In this document: in pieces, positions 9,501 through 21,900 of the stretch
Layout: each line of letters begins with the position of its first letter
Numbering within the stretch: the stretch's first letter is position 1
Made by a program: the position numbers and the translations under genes
Source: Candida dubliniensis CD36
Lineage: Eukaryota > Ascomycota > Pichiomycetes > Serinales > Debaryomycetaceae
DNA length: 64,000 bases
Direction of reading: 5' to 3'
NCBI RefSeq assembly: GCF_000026945.1
Contig: NC_012866.1
Span: forward strand, 744,001-808,000
The notes under the pieces: generated by a model
What the model was told of the DNA's origin: nothing
The model's input: the letters and a program-made list of their open reading frames with translations, nothing else
Databases searched by the model: none

Positions 9501-11198
9501 TTAGACAAAATCACAACTGCCGATACTTCTTCTGGCTATAGTATTAACATCCCATACCAACATTCCTGAATCTTGGCAACCAATCAAAATTTTGGAATCA
9601 TCAGTAAATTCAATCCCCAGTAATTCCAATTCACCATGAAGATGACGACTTGATTGTTGATACAGATCTTCACAACGTGAAGTTGGTGAATAACTAATAT
9701 TAACCATTGCTGATGTAGTTGAAGAAAAACTAGACGATGATGATGTCGACAACATTAATGATGATGAATGTTGTGATGTGTTGAAAAGTTTGTTGTTTTT
9801 GGCATATAAATAATCATAAACTAATGGTTTATTAAATTCCAGTTGTTCTCTTTGTTTATCAGCTTCAGTTTCATCATTATCAATATATTCATTTAATGCT
9901 GCTGGTAAAACAATAACTTGATGATCATCAACATTATTCAATTTTCTTAAATCAATGATATGAACTCTACCGACATGTTCAGAAATTATCAATAAATCAT
10001 TCAAGTCATTAGAAAATTTCGCAGCTCTAAATGCTCCTGATTGATGACCTGGTCTGGTTGAATGGATTTGTACAACATCTTTCATCATTCGAAGATCATA
10101 AATTAATGAAACCCCATTTTGATGTACTGTATTAAATATCATCCCTGAAGAATGATAAGCACAAGTAAATCCTGAATCTTGTTTCGAATCAATCGTCTTA
10201 ACCACTTTCCCCATTGTGGGATCAATTAAAAAAATCAGACTGGAATCACCAGTAGCAGTTAAAATCTTTTCTGATTGAGGGTTTTTAACCACATTATTTA
10301 AACTGGTGTTTGGTTCACAATTAATCTTATTTAAACATTTGAAACCTGATTGATTTATATCAAGACAATATAGATAAGTATCATTATTACAAATGTACGA
10401 TTGGAAATGATTGTTTGATGATTTATAAAGTGTCACATCATTATTGATCATTTCACCAACTTTAACCGTATTCAATTGTTTTAATTCAGGATTATAAAAT
10501 GAAAACAACCCTTTAGAAATTCTTCTGATAGAAGATGATGACAAACTATTAATATTATTATTATTGTAGTAATTAGTACTGCTATTAATAGTATTAGGAA
10601 TATCATAAGTTAAATTTTGTAAATTTAAGGAAAACATTTTCGATGAAGTTGTTAATAATCCTCCTGTGACAATATAATCATCAACATGATCAAAACAACG
10701 AGAATAATAATTGAATTTAATATATTCATTAACATTAAAACTGTCGAGATCACAGCTATAAATGGCATCGTCTTTAGTATAATACACTTGATTGTTTAAT
10801 TGGTTGAACTTGAGTAAATCACGTAATTGCCAATGATTAACTGATGGTTTAACATTAGTGACATATTGACAATTTGGTTTTAAATATTGATAGCAATGAT
10901 AATAATTTTGGAAACATTTATTATATTGATGATAAACAGTGTTGAAGTGTTCAGCAGAAGCTTTACTTTTCCTTCTTTTGTTGTAATAAGATGTATGATT
11001 ATTGTTATTGCCGTTGCTATTATTACTACTGTTGGAAATAGTTGAAGTTAAAGCACAACCTTCTTGATTTAGGGTTGATTCATCAATGGAATCCAGTCTA
11101 CCATGTTTAATTGTATCTTCACCTGAGGATGACGATGATAAAGCAGTGGATCCACGACCACCACCAACTGATTTTGTAGTAGTTATATCTATAGTCAT
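9501..11198 (-). CDS. WD40-repeat protein of unknown function (DUF2415-like)
   Basis: A 565-residue protein. The first 85 residues are Ser/Asn-rich and disordered. A region rich in Tyr, Asn and His follows (about 90-150), including VNHWQLRDLLKFN. Degenerate WD40 blades then run to the end. One stretch (ISEHVGRVHIIDLRKLNN) resembles the short DUF2415 segment of fungal WD proteins; that match is from memory. A Ser-rich loop (about 470-500) interrupts the last blades, and the final blade reads ILIGCQDSGMLVWDVNT. I do not recognise a specific orthologue and no function can be given beyond a likely protein-interaction scaffold. Confidence 0.75.
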   Translation of the reverse strand: MTIDITTTKSVGGGRGSTALSSSSSGEDTIKHGRLDSIDESTLNQEGCALTSTISNSSNNSNGNNNNHTSYYNKRRKSKASAEHFNTVYHQYNKCFQNYYHCYQYLKPNCQYVTNVKPSVNHWQLRDLLKFNQLNNQVYYTKDDAIYSCDLDSFNVNEYIKFNYYSRCFDHVDDYIVTGGLLTTSSKMFSLNLQNLTYDIPNTINSSTNYYNNNNINSLSSSSIRRISKGLFSFYNPELKQLNTVKVGEMINNDVTLYKSSNNHFQSYICNNDTYLYCLDINQSGFKCLNKINCEPNTSLNNVVKNPQSEKILTATGDSSLIFLIDPTMGKVVKTIDSKQDSGFTCAYHSSGMIFNTVHQNGVSLIYDLRMMKDVVQIHSTRPGHQSGAFRAAKFSNDLNDLLIISEHVGRVHIIDLRKLNNVDDHQVIVLPAALNEYIDNDETEADKQREQLEFNKPLVYDYLYAKNNKLFNTSQHSSSLMLSTSSSSSFSSTTSAMVNISYSPTSRCEDLYQQSSRHLHGELELLGIEFTDDSKILIGCQDSGMLVWDVNTIARRSIGSCDFV

Positions 11199-12642
11199 GA
11201 TTTGATTTGATTAAAGGATGTTTAAGATATCAGAGATTAAAAAGAAGGTTATAAAGTAATTTGCTGTTAAAAAACAAAAAAAAAAGAAAAAGTGGAGAGA
11301 GTGTGATTAAGGGAGGGAGAGAAAGAGATAAAGAAAATTAGAGAAAAAGAATCAGTGCCAAAAATAATCAAGGCGGGGTGGAGAGAGAGAGAGAGAAAGA
11401 AAGCCAGGGAAATCAGTTTTCCTCGACAATCTACAACAACAACCCATCTAACGTATCAACTAAAAAAAAAAAAAAAAGAAAATAAAGTTACATTAAACTT
11501 CTTATACCCTTGATATTCCCATTATTGACTTTATCTAGGTTGAATTTTCTAACGATAATGAGAATAGTAAGAACTACCCAACTTGTTTATTCAAGAGGAG
11601 GAGTTTCCAAATGGGCCTCCTCCACCCAACTACCATATATATCAACCCTCGACCACAACAACTTCTAATACAAAATTCTTAGTTAAACAAACATAACAAT
11701 CAAACGTATGTAAGAAAAAGAAAAAAGCAATGATCTTAAAAAGCATCTTATATACAGGAATGAAATCACCTAGAGGAGTTTTATAATGAATATAATACTA
11801 AACTTGTTATCATCATAAATCACATATACCAGTCAGATACTATCTAAAAATTATAACAATAGTTCAAATGAGTGGATTGTTAGTTAAGCAAAACTATTGT
11901 TGGTTGTTAACACAGTATTTGTTGTTGTTGTTGCTATCGATATTGGCTGTGCTTTTTTATATGCAGAAATGATCAGAAGATTATTAATGTTCCGTATTCG
12001 GTAAATGAGACACTAATTTTTTTTTCTTATTTTTCTGGGGTAATAAGTAGTAGTAGAGAAGAAGGAGGAGAGTTTAGTTGCTACCAACTGACACACAACC
12101 CAAGAAAAAAAAAAAACAAGAATTCTCCTTCAAACTTGATTGAATTTATTTAGGCTGATTTCGCATTAATTTTGATCTAAACATTCATTCACTCTTCTTT
12201 CTTTATTGTTGACTTGAATACACCTTATTTGAAATAAACTCAAAAAACGTACTACTACTTAAATAATTTAAAACAATTTATATTAACACATACTATTTAA
12301 TAACAATAAAAACAGAAAAATTTATAATTCTTCACCGAAAACATAGAAAAAACAAAAGTACTAACACTAGTTCGAAAAAAAAAATAAACGTCAAGAAAGG
12401 ATAAAAACATAAACCCCCCCCAAAAAATAATACAATTTGTTAAACAAAAAAGGGTATAGGTATATGTATGAATGAGAGCGATAACAACTAGAATTGTCTC
12501 TTGGTCTCTTCTAATAATAATAAAAATTTGGGAAAAATGTAAACCATAAGGTAATCAAAATAATCAAGTATTACCCCAAAAATGCCCACCGACAATAATA
12601 AAACAACAATCAAATGTTGCTTTGATACCATTTACTTTAAAA
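11199..12642. other. Intergenic region upstream of the WD40 gene
   Basis: About 1.4 kb between the WD40 gene start and the RBR3 3' end. GA-rich repeats lie at 11290-11410 (for example a GAGAGAGAGAGA run near 11380), with several poly-A runs, a GTT run near 11920, and an AT-rich stretch at 12240-12600. No gene or RNA gene is recognised. Confidence 0.6.
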
Positions 12643-15600
12643 TTAAATAAATCCAATGAAAATTGTTAAAATTGCAGCAATTAACACAGATGTACCCACT
12701 GAAAATTTAGATCCACTATTTTCTGTAGTAATAGGAATCGTTACTCCTGTAGAACTGGACCTAGCTCCGGTTTGACTTGAGACTAATGAAACCGAAAGAC
12801 TGTTGCTAACATATGAAGGAGAACCACTAGCACCAGTCACTTTACTTGGATTACTATTGCCTCCATTTATAGTTGGTGTTTGATTAGAACCAACATTGTT
12901 TGCACCCAGAGGCAGTACATTCTTTCCAGAAGTAGTAGAAGAATTTGACCCTGATGGTCTGGTAGAAGTAGCCGCAATAGTAGCACCAGAAATACCAGTA
13001 GATACAACAGTACTAGTAACACCAGTCACATCTGCAACACCTCGACTACTGGAAACACCAGAAGAAACCTTGGGATTAATAACACCAACAATATTAGGAC
13101 CCGAGCCTGAACCAGAACCAGAACCAGAACTGGAACCAGAACCCGAACCGGAACTTGTAGCAATAGAACTTACAACATTTGGATAATGAGTGGAGCTTCG
13201 AACAGCAACAGGACTAGTTACTGTACCAGTAGCAGTTGTGACAATGGTAGCAATTGTGATTGTATTACCAGCACCAGTAGAACCAGTAGAACCTAAACCA
13301 TTAATACTATTAGAAACAGAAGCAGCCCTGGTAGTGGCGTCTATACTAGCAACGGGTACTGCATGGCCATTATCTTTAGATGTAAATGCTGCTGAACCTT
13401 GAATCAGACGAGGAACTGAACTTATTAAAGTTGTGGTACTCTCAAAACACTTATTCTTGATGCAAAGAGTAACTATAGAAGTCACTGTTTCCTCAGTATA
13501 CACAGTGGATGGAATGGCTGAAGTAACAGTTTGCTCAATACCTTTAGAATCAGTACCAACAACAACTACACCCGTGGCAGTGGACAATTCTCCATTAGGG
13601 CAAGTGGTAACATATTCTGTGGTGAATAAAGTGGTCACAGGATATACTGTACCAGATATTTCTGGGGAAGTTGCCAATGTAGTCAACAATGTACCTGATA
13701 GACTGATAATACCAAACTTAGTGGACTCTGATCCATCTGAGTTAGTGGCCACCCATGTTGAAGTATACTTAGTTTCAGCTCCACCAGATGAAATAGTTGG
13801 GGTAAATGTTGTTATTGTGGTCATAGATGTACCAGACTGGCTAACAACACCAGACTCCGTGGAAACCGATCCACCAGAATTCGTAACTCCCCATGTTGAA
13901 GTATACTCAGTTTCAATAGAATCAGAAGAAGTTGGAGCAAATGTTGTTAACGTGGTGAATGATGTCCCCAATTTACTAACGATACCAGACTCAGTAGCAA
14001 CTGAACCATCTGAGTTTGAGGCAACCCATGTTGACGTAAACCCAGCTTGAGTAACAGCAGAAGAAAAGCTTGGGGAAAACGTTGTTACCGTTGTCAAAGA
14101 TGTACCCGATTGACTAATAATACCAGATTCAGTGGAAACGGAACCATCTGATTTTGAGGCAACCCATGTAGTCGTAAACTCAGTTTGAGTGGCGGTGGTG
14201 ACACTTGTTGCCATTATTGACGAGATGTCCCAATTCTCTGATGATGTTGGGCGTGCGCACATAATGTCGTCTCTCTTACAAACAATAGGAGGTTCAAAAG
14301 TAGTAATAGTAGTGAACGAAGTTCCAGATTCGCTGACAATACCAGATTCAGTGGACACTGATCCATCACTGTTGGTGACTTCCCAGGTGGTAGTGAATTC
14401 AGTAGTGATATCAGATGAGGTAGATGGAGGCGGGAACGTAGTAATAGTGGTGAATGAAGTTCCGGATTCGCTGACAATACCAGATTCAGTGGAAACTGAT
14501 CCATCACTGTTGATGACTTCCCAGGTGGTAGTGAATTCAGTAGTGATATCAGATGAGGTAGATGGAGGCGGGAACGTAGTAATAGTGGTGAATGAAGTTC
14601 CAGATTCACTGACAATACCAGATTCAGTGGACACTGATCCATCACTGTTGGTGACTTCCCAGGTGGTAGTGAATTCAGTAGTGATATCAGATGAGGTAGA
14701 TGGAGGCGGGAACGTAGTAATAGTAGTGAATGAAGTTCCGGATTCGCTGACAATACCAGATTCAGTGGAAACTGATCCATCACTGTTGATGACTTCCCAG
14801 GTGGTAGTGAATTCAGTAGTGATATCAGATGAGGTAGATGGAGGCGGGAACGTAGTAATAGTGGTGAATGAAGTTCCAGATTCACTGACAATACCAGATT
14901 CAGTGGAAACTGATCCATCACTGTTGGTGACTTCCCAGGTGGTAGTGAATTCAGTAGTGATATCAGATGAGGTAGAAGGAGGCGGGAACGTAGTAAGAGT
15001 GGTGAATGAAGTTCCAGATTCGCTGACAATACCAGATTCAGTGGAAACTGATCCATCACTGTTGGTGACTTCCCAGGTGGTAGTGAATTCACTAGTAGCA
15101 TCTGCAGCAACACTAGATGAGGTTGGAGGCGGGAACGTAGTAAGAGTGGTGAATGAAGTTCCAGATTCGCTGACAATACCAGATTCAGTGGAAACTGATC
15201 CATCACTGTTGGTGACTTCCCAGGTGGTAGTGAATTCACTAGTAGCATCTGCAGCAACACTAGATGAGGTTGGAGGTGGGAACGTAGTAATAGTGGTGAA
15301 CGAAGTTCCAGATTCGCTGACAATACCAGATTCAGTGGAAACTGATCCATCACTGTTGGTGACTTCCCAGGTGGTAGTGAATTCAGTAGTGATATCAGAT
15401 GAGGTAGATGGAGGCGGGAACGTAGTAATAGTGGTGAATGAAGTTCCAGATTCGCTGACAATACCAGATTCAGTGGAAACTGATCCATCACTGTTGGTGA
15501 CTTCCCAGGTGGTAGTGAATTCACTAGTAGCATCTGCAGCAACACTAGATGAGGTTGGAGGTGGGAACGTAGTAATAGTGGTGAACGAAGTTCCAGATTC

Positions 15601-18600
15601 GCTGACAATACCAGATTCAGTGGAAACTGATCCATCACTGTTGGTGACTTCCCAGGTGGTAGTGAATTCAGTAGTGATATCAGATGAGGTAGAAGGAGGC
15701 GGGAACGTAGTAAGAGTGGTGAATGAAGTTCCAGATTCGCTGACAATACCAGATTCAGTGGAAACTGATCCATCACTGTTGGTGACTTCCCAGGTGGTAG
15801 TGAATTCAGTAGTGATATCAGATGAGGTAGATGGAGGCGGGAACGTAGTAATAGTAGTGAATGAAGTTCCGGATTCGCTGACAATACCAGATTCAGTGGA
15901 AACTGATCCATCACTGTTGATGACTTCCCAGGTGGTAGTGAATTCAGTAGTGATATCAGATGAGGTAGATGGAGGTGGGAACGTAGTAATAGTGGTGAAT
16001 GAAGTTCCAGATTCGCTGACAATACCAGATTCAGTGGAAACTGATCCATCACTGTTGGTGACTTCCCAGGTGGTAGTGAATTCAGTAGTGATATCAGATG
16101 AGGTAGAAGGAGGCGGGAACGTAGTAATAGTGGTGAATGAAGTTCCAGATTCGCTGACAATACCAGATTCAGTGGAAACTGATCCATCACTGTTGGTGAC
16201 TTCCCAGGTGGTAGTGAATTCACTAGTAGCATCTGCAGCAACACTAGATGAGGTTGGAGGTGGGAACGTAGTAATAGTGGTGAACGAAGTTCCAGATTCG
16301 CTGACAATACCAGATTCAGTGGAAACTGATCCATCACTGTTGGTGACTTCCCAGGTGGTAGTGAATTCAGTAGTGATATCAGATGAGGTAGATGGAGGCG
16401 GGAACGTAGTAATAGTGGTGAATGAAGTTCCAGATTCGCTGACAATACCAGATTCAGTGGAAACTGATCCATCACTGTTGGTGACTTCCCAGGTGGTAGT
16501 GAATGCAGTAGTAGCATCTGCAGCAGCACTGGATGAGGTTGGAGGTGGGAAAGTAGTAATAGTGGTGAATGAAGTTCCAGATTCGCTGACAATACCAGAT
16601 TCAGTGGAAACTGATCCATCACTGTTGGTGACTTCCCAGGTGGTAGTGAATTCACTAGTGATATCAGATGTGGTACTAGAAATTGTTGAATCGGTTGTTG
16701 TTGATGATGATTCAATAGTAGATACAGAATTGTCAGTAGACGATGTAATACTAATGGAGGGAACATATGAGGAAGTGTCTGAACTACTGAGCGATAATGA
16801 TGCAGTTGAAACAGTTAAGGAATCATCATTACTTGTTGGTGGTACAAATGAAGAATCTTGACTACTGGATGATAAATCAGCCAAAGATGTCAGACTGCTA
16901 GTTGGATTCTGAGAGACCGAAGACTCTTGACTACTTGTTAACTGATAAGTTGAGGACTGTTGTTCACTTGAGCTCGTAGCAAATGATGATGCCGAGCTAC
17001 TTGAGCTAGTAGCCGCAGAAGTAGTAGATGATGATTGACTACTTGGAGGTGAATTTGATGAGGAGAAATCGCTACTGGAACTTTCAACACTGGACAATGA
17101 GTCATTAATTGAAGTCGGAACACTTGTAAAAGATTGGCCGCTAGAACTTGCAAATGTAGATGAAGTCTGTGCACCTGAACTTGGAATAGTTGATGATGAT
17201 TGATTATTGGTGCTTGGAACAGTAGATGAAGACTGGCTATCTGAAGGTGGAAAACTTGACGAAGACTGAGTATTTGAATTTGTAATAGTTGAAGAAAATT
17301 GACTACTAGAACTAGGGACAGTAGACGAAGACTGGCTACTTGAAGATGGAACCGTAGATGAAGTTTGGTTACTAGAACTTGGAGTAGTGGACGAAAATTG
17401 GGCGCTTGCCGACTGGGAAGACGAAGACCGAGTACTGGAAGATGGACCAATCGAAGATGATGGAGCTGCAGATGAAGACTGCTTACTTGAGCTAGACGAA
17501 GTCTGATTACTAGAACTTGGACTAGTAGATGAAGACTGACTACTAGTTGATTGGGAAGACGAAGATCCAGTACTGGAAGATGGGACAGTTAAAGAAGACT
17601 GATTACTGTTACTTGGTACAGTTGAGGAAAGTTGACTGCTTGAGCTTCGAGTAGTGGAAGAAGATTGGCCATTGGAACTTGGAATAGTTGATGATGATCT
17701 ACTACTTGAAGATGGTGGTGGAGTGGAGGATGGTTGGCTGCTTGATGAAGGTTTGGTACTTGAGGATGATGGAGTGGTTGATGATACAGTACTGCTGCTT
17801 TTGGTACTGCTACTACTACTTGACGATGAAGTTGGAAAAATAGTAGTGCTTGAAAACCATGATCCGTTACTATCAGTCAGAATATCAACCACACCAGTTT
17901 CTGTTAACAGTTTACCAGCGGAATTTGTTGTTGTTATGGTGGTCGTGTACTCGGTTGGTTTTGTTCCTGGCGCCGTAGGCACAGGTTTACAAGCAATCTT
18001 ACAAGATGCGGGTAAAGCTCGTGCTGGAACAGGACCACTATAAGAAACCGAACCGAACAATGTTGAAGGAAGACCAGCACCATCATCAGTAACAATCAGA
18101 AATAAGTTGGGATTGTAGCCGGGACCAATATTGAAATCTTGATATACCAAGATGTTTCTTAATCTTAAGATACCTGTGAATGGATTATAACTATACGCTG
18201 GATTCAATATATTTCCGAGTAATGGAAGGGTAACCCCAACTTTGTTATTATTACCAAACCCATAAACATTAAATACTTGGGGAGTTGAAATGGCTTGGAC
18301 AATGATGGAAGATTGGCTGTCTGCCAAATAAAAATTTTGCGACGTGGAAACTGGCAACAATACGTTGGCGATATATATTGTCGAATCGACATTGGCAGTG
18401 AAACAACCAGACCCATCGATACTTGTTGTTTGTTGGTAAACTTCGTTATTCAAACAGATTTGACCGTTATTGGTGATGGATCCTAAAGGTGTCCCAAGAC
18501 TGACAATCCCAGTGCTTCTTTGATTTTGATAAAATGCCATCAATCCACTGTTTGACCAAGATGCAGCAGTAAGATCCATAACACTAGGTAAAATACCAGA

Positions 18601-18984
18601 AGCAGAAAAATACATCTCACCAGTATTGACAAGGGACAAACCAACTAAATTATATGTCGATGAAGTTAAGGAAGGCAGGGAATCAAATACAATAATACCA
18701 TTGTTTTGAATTGTGCTAAGCAAAGAAGTTAACGCAACTTGAAGTGATAAAAGGGGTGAAGTCAGGGTAATGTAGAGACCAGCATTGGGTTGAACAGTTA
18801 AACTTCCAATAAAGGTTGAGATAGCGTTGTTGATAATTGACCAAGAAGCTCCAGAATTGATGGTGATATCTCCAACGCTAAGGTCAATTGTACCCCGATC
18901 AACTCTGTTTTGAGTGATAACAAGAGCTAAGACAGAATTAAGCAAAAGCCAAAAGGAGAAGAAAGATTTCCGAAAAATTATCAT
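12643..18984 (-). CDS. RBR3: GPI-anchored cell-wall adhesin-like protein, IFF/HYR family (RBR3 by context)
   Basis: A 2113-residue protein with all parts of an IFF/HYR cell-wall protein. A signal peptide (about 1-20) precedes a conserved N-terminal domain (about 25-340, Hyphal_reg_CWP type, cysteines near its end). A Ser/Thr-rich stalk follows (about 385-770, mostly [10 protein letters not shown] and NQSS blocks). Then come 17 near-identical repeats (about 776-1565), four degenerate repeats, a Ser-Gly run, and a hydrophobic C-terminus typical of GPI attachment. The N-domain probably sits at the cell surface and the O-glycosylated stalk holds it away from the wall. The name RBR3 (repressed by Rim101, IFF1) rests on neighbours remembered from C. 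albicans; a paralogue is possible. The array is likely to differ in length between alleles, and short-read assembly here is error-prone. Confidence 0.85.
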   Translation of the reverse strand: MIIFRKSFFSFWLLLNSVLALVITQNRVDRGTIDLSVGDITINSGASWSIINNAISTFIGSLTVQPNAGLYITLTSPLLSLQVALTSLLSTIQNNGIIVFDSLPSLTSSTYNLVGLSLVNTGEMYFSASGILPSVMDLTAASWSNSGLMAFYQNQRSTGIVSLGTPLGSITNNGQICLNNEVYQQTTSIDGSGCFTANVDSTIYIANVLLPVSTSQNFYLADSQSSIIVQAISTPQVFNVYGFGNNNKVGVTLPLLGNILNPAYSYNPFTGILRLRNILVYQDFNIGPGYNPNLFLIVTDDGAGLPSTLFGSVSYSGPVPARALPASCKIACKPVPTAPGTKPTEYTTTITTTNSAGKLLTETGVVDILTDSNGSWFSSTTIFPTSSSSSSSSTKSSSTVSSTTPSSSSTKPSSSSQPSSTPPPSSSSRSSSTIPSSNGQSSSTTRSSSSQLSSTVPSNSNQSSLTVPSSSTGSSSSQSTSSQSSSTSPSSSNQTSSSSSKQSSSAAPSSSIGPSSSTRSSSSQSASAQFSSTTPSSSNQTSSTVPSSSSQSSSTVPSSSSQFSSTITNSNTQSSSSFPPSDSQSSSTVPSTNNQSSSTIPSSGAQTSSTFASSSGQSFTSVPTSINDSLSSVESSSSDFSSSNSPPSSQSSSTTSAATSSSSSASSFATSSSEQQSSTYQLTSSQESSVSQNPTSSLTSLADLSSSSQDSSFVPPTSNDDSLTVSTASLSLSSSDTSSYVPSISITSSTDNSVSTIESSSTTTDSTISSTTSDITSEFTTTWEVTNSDGSVSTESGIVSESGTSFTTITTFPPPTSSSAAADATTAFTTTWEVTNSDGSVSTESGIVSESGTSFTTITTFPPPSTSSDITTEFTTTWEVTNSDGSVSTESGIVSESGTSFTTITTFPPPTSSSVAADATSEFTTTWEVTNSDGSVSTESGIVSESGTSFTTITTFPPPSTSSDITTEFTTTWEVTNSDGSVSTESGIVSESGTSFTTITTFPPPSTSSDITTEFTTTWEVINSDGSVSTESGIVSESGTSFTTITTFPPPSTSSDITTEFTTTWEVTNSDGSVSTESGIVSESGTSFTTLTTFPPPSTSSDITTEFTTTWEVTNSDGSVSTESGIVSESGTSFTTITTFPPPTSSSVAADATSEFTTTWEVTNSDGSVSTESGIVSESGTSFTTITTFPPPSTSSDITTEFTTTWEVTNSDGSVSTESGIVSESGTSFTTITTFPPPTSSSVAADATSEFTTTWEVTNSDGSVSTESGIVSESGTSFTTLTTFPPPTSSSVAADATSEFTTTWEVTNSDGSVSTESGIVSESGTSFTTLTTFPPPSTSSDITTEFTTTWEVTNSDGSVSTESGIVSESGTSFTTITTFPPPSTSSDITTEFTTTWEVINSDGSVSTESGIVSESGTSFTTITTFPPPSTSSDITTEFTTTWEVTNSDGSVSTESGIVSESGTSFTTITTFPPPSTSSDITTEFTTTWEVINSDGSVSTESGIVSESGTSFTTITTFPPPSTSSDITTEFTTTWEVTNSDGSVSTESGIVSESGTSFTTITTFEPPIVCKRDDIMCARPTSSENWDISSIMATSVTTATQTEFTTTWVASKSDGSVSTESGIISQSGTSLTTVTTFSPSFSSAVTQAGFTSTWVASNSDGSVATESGIVSKLGTSFTTLTTFAPTSSDSIETEYTSTWGVTNSGGSVSTESGVVSQSGTSMTTITTFTPTISSGGAETKYTSTWVATNSDGSESTKFGIISLSGTLLTTLATSPEISGTVYPVTTLFTTEYVTTCPNGELSTATGVVVVGTDSKGIEQTVTSAIPSTVYTEETVTSIVTLCIKNKCFESTTTLISSVPRLIQGSAAFTSKDNGHAVPVASIDATTRAASVSNSINGLGSTGSTGAGNTITIATIVTTATGTVTSPVAVRSSTHYPNVVSSIATSSGSGSGSSSGSGSGSGSGPNIVGVINPKVSSGVSSSRGVADVTGVTSTVVSTGISGATIAATSTRPSGSNSSTTSGKNVLPLGANNVGSNQTPTINGGNSNPSKVTGASGSPSYVSNSLSVSLVSSQTGARSSSTGVTIPITTENSGSKFSVGTSVLIAAILTIFIGFI
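14290..16655 (-). repeat. 17-copy coding tandem repeat (138/147 bp) in RBR3
   Basis: Seventeen units share the core [20 protein letters not shown], then [17 protein letters not shown]. Units are joined by two linker types: STSSDITTE (46-residue unit, 138 bp) or [12 protein letters not shown] (49-residue unit, 147 bp). Copies differ by only a few bases; three carry VIN instead of VTN and three TTLTT instead of TTITT. All lengths are multiples of three, so copy changes keep the frame. Four more diverged units follow on the C-terminal side (about 13670-14190). Confidence 0.93.
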
Positions 18985-21900
18985 TTTCGTTTTTGGATAC
19001 AGCTGTTGTTATTGATGTTGATATTACAATTGGGAATTTTTACTGAATGTTTTGAAAGAGCATTACTAGGCTATATTTATATATTCAAAATAAGCTTTAG
19101 TGATATTTGTTGTTTTGTAATAGCCCCAAACATATTCTGCTTTAGTTCCATGCGTTTCATCTAAAAGGGAAATTGCTGATTGCAAAAATGGCAAGTGAAA
19201 ATTAAGTTCCTTTTTTCTTTTTTTGAATTTTAGAAGGAAATTTGGACATTACGAAGAGGCAACATTGAAAGAATATTTGAAATTTCCATAATGTTGTTGA
19301 AAAATAAAATTTAAGATATTTGGGATTGTGGTTTTAGTTTAAAGTTGAGGAATGTTCTGTTGAATATTTTACTCAATATACCTAAATTTAGCCCAAATAT
19401 TTAGAGTTGGCTTCTATAACCCTTGATACCGATGAATATATTTTATTTTTTATTTTTAATTTCTTTTCGGAATTATGGCATCCAGTATCTTAAACTTAAA
19501 ACCCAAGTATCTGTTGTAATATCTAAGTTTGTGTATTGGATTTATACATAAACGAAATTTTGAAAATAATAATCAATACAAACTTACAATGCATCTGAAA
19601 GAAGTCTATCAATCCATTAAGGGGCTATTTGATAAAGCAATCGAAATATCGAAGAGAAATAACTACATTCGTTAAAATGATGGCTTTATGTTTTACATAT
19701 TATTGGTTTATTGCTTTTGTTGTTCAAATGGAGAATATATGAGATACATTATTTTCATTAAATTAGAAAAATAAAATAAAAAAAAAAATGCCGTGGAGTC
19801 TATTATGTTTTGGAGTTCTAGGGAAAGAGACCTGACAAATGAATGGGTTTTAGAATGATTTCTACTATAAATAAGTGAATTCCATTTACCGGAAAAGTTT
19901 TCTTGTTGATCCTAACTTTTTCACTTCTAGAGGAAAGAAACTACCGTAGTCAGTAACAATAAGATACATTAGTTTGTGTAAACAATGATGAACAGGGAGG
20001 TGAATAGATGGGTTATGAAACTGAATAATTGACCAAACATATTTGATAGTATTTTATTTTTTTTTTTTTTTTCAAACATTTAGCATTGGAAACATATTTT
20101 ACAGGGAATAGAAGGGAAATTACACAAAACCAAAATAAAAAATAAACTAGTACTACTAAATTATCATCATTATCAACAATTTGGGTGTACATGAAATTTT
20201 TATACTTCTACAACATGCTTTTCTTTTTGGATTAGCTTTTTCTATTTTTTGTTTGTTTGTTTGTTGTTGCAATTTGTGAAATAAGAGTTACGTGTTTTTA
20301 ATGATTGAAGGTGGTAGTAGTTGTGGACTCAGATTTGAATTAACATTTGATCCGTTTCCGTTGAAACTTGGGTGCAATGACAAAAGTTTATTCTGAAACC
20401 TTAGTTTGTATATTTACGTGAATAATAATTGTTAAACAAATAGAAAGGCACTTTGAAAGAAGTATCTTTTAGGCGACAAGCTGCAGAAGGAAAGCGTCAA
20501 CAGTATGGAAAGCTAACTTGAATTACTTTAATACTTTTTTGATAGTCTATATTTTCCTTTGAAAAAGTACTTTTAGTTTGTGACATTTTTCCTTGCCTAC
20601 AATATACAGCCCAAATGGTTCTTTTTCTTTTTTAGTCCAACTTTCGTTAGTGTGTGGATAGAATTGTCACCACCATTATCATACACATTACTTCCACTTG
20701 TCTTAAACCCACAACACTTTTAGTTCTTTGCATCATACTGTATGCTTTCTTTTATTCTTTATTTTGTGTCAGTACAAAATGAAGTGAAAGATTTACTATT
20801 GATGATAAATGCAACAACGATGATCGCCCGGCAATTGCGTAAATAAGCCACAAACAAGGCGCATGAATACATTAAACAGAAAATGAGGCAACAATAATAC
20901 ATTTTATGATAAAATTTAGTATGATTTTGATGTGCGTGGAGGAGGGATCTTGCATTAAAAATCGCCATTTTGAAAAGCAAATCTTGAATGCTCATCCTAA
21001 TTTCTATTCAGTTCTCGAAAGTTGTATGACTTTGTAATTGGTAAGAACACCATTACTAAACATTGCACTATTGTGGATTGCTAAACAGATTAAAATATTT
21101 GTTAATAGAAAATAATTTAGTTAGCTTGAATTTCAACAGGTCGTCGCTATAAAGGTAATAATGCAGATCATGTTAATCAGTCATGCTGCTGACGTTATAA
21201 AAAGTCATATTGAGACAGTTACTATTGCCAGTCTACTAATCAAAATTATTGAAGCATTAATTTGTGCCATACGTATTGCCAATAAACACTACCAAGTGCT
21301 AGGATTGGTGGTAGCTACTTTCAGCATAACTATTTCACCAACCAACATCAAACCCTTAGTCAGTATTTCAAGGTTTTTTCTATTTCGTTTTCCTTGTTTT
21401 AGTAATTTTCGTTATTTTTAGTTTCTCGGATTTGGTTTTGAGTGTAATTTGAAGGTTTGAAATTTCACTTCCCCCAATTATTTTGAGAATCAGTATATGT
21501 ATGGTGGTCTAATTAATTAATGATTGTTGAAAAGTTGAAAAAAAAAAAAAAAAAATATCGTAAGTTTTCAAGAATAGTAAGGCCATTGAAAAAATTCCCG
21601 AATACAGTAATTAATGGTTTTTGGGAATCATTTATTTGGTTTATAATTAAGTATGGCTTTTGGTTTTTATATTGATTCGGTTATTGGACTGTGAAAAATG
21701 TAGATGCTAAGTTTATGTTTATTCAATTTTACCTTGAAAAAGGATACAACCCCAAATTTATGAGACATCTAAGAAGAGTATATAAAATCTCAAAAATGCC
21801 TTATTAGTAATTTATTGCTTTTAATATTTTAAACGTCGTTTTTGAATATTCCGCCGGAGCCACGGTGAGGTGATTGCGTTTATTTTTGTTGCATTTTTAT

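Noticed and set aside
14214..16766. An 850-codon open frame on the RBR3 strand in another frame
   Set aside because: Same cause: the repeat unit happens to be open in a second frame. The product is a Leu/Pro-rich repeat with no signal or domain.
14189..16861. An 890-codon open frame antisense to RBR3
   Set aside because: It exists because the repeat unit lacks stops in this frame and its length is a multiple of three. Its product is a mirror of the repeats with no domain.
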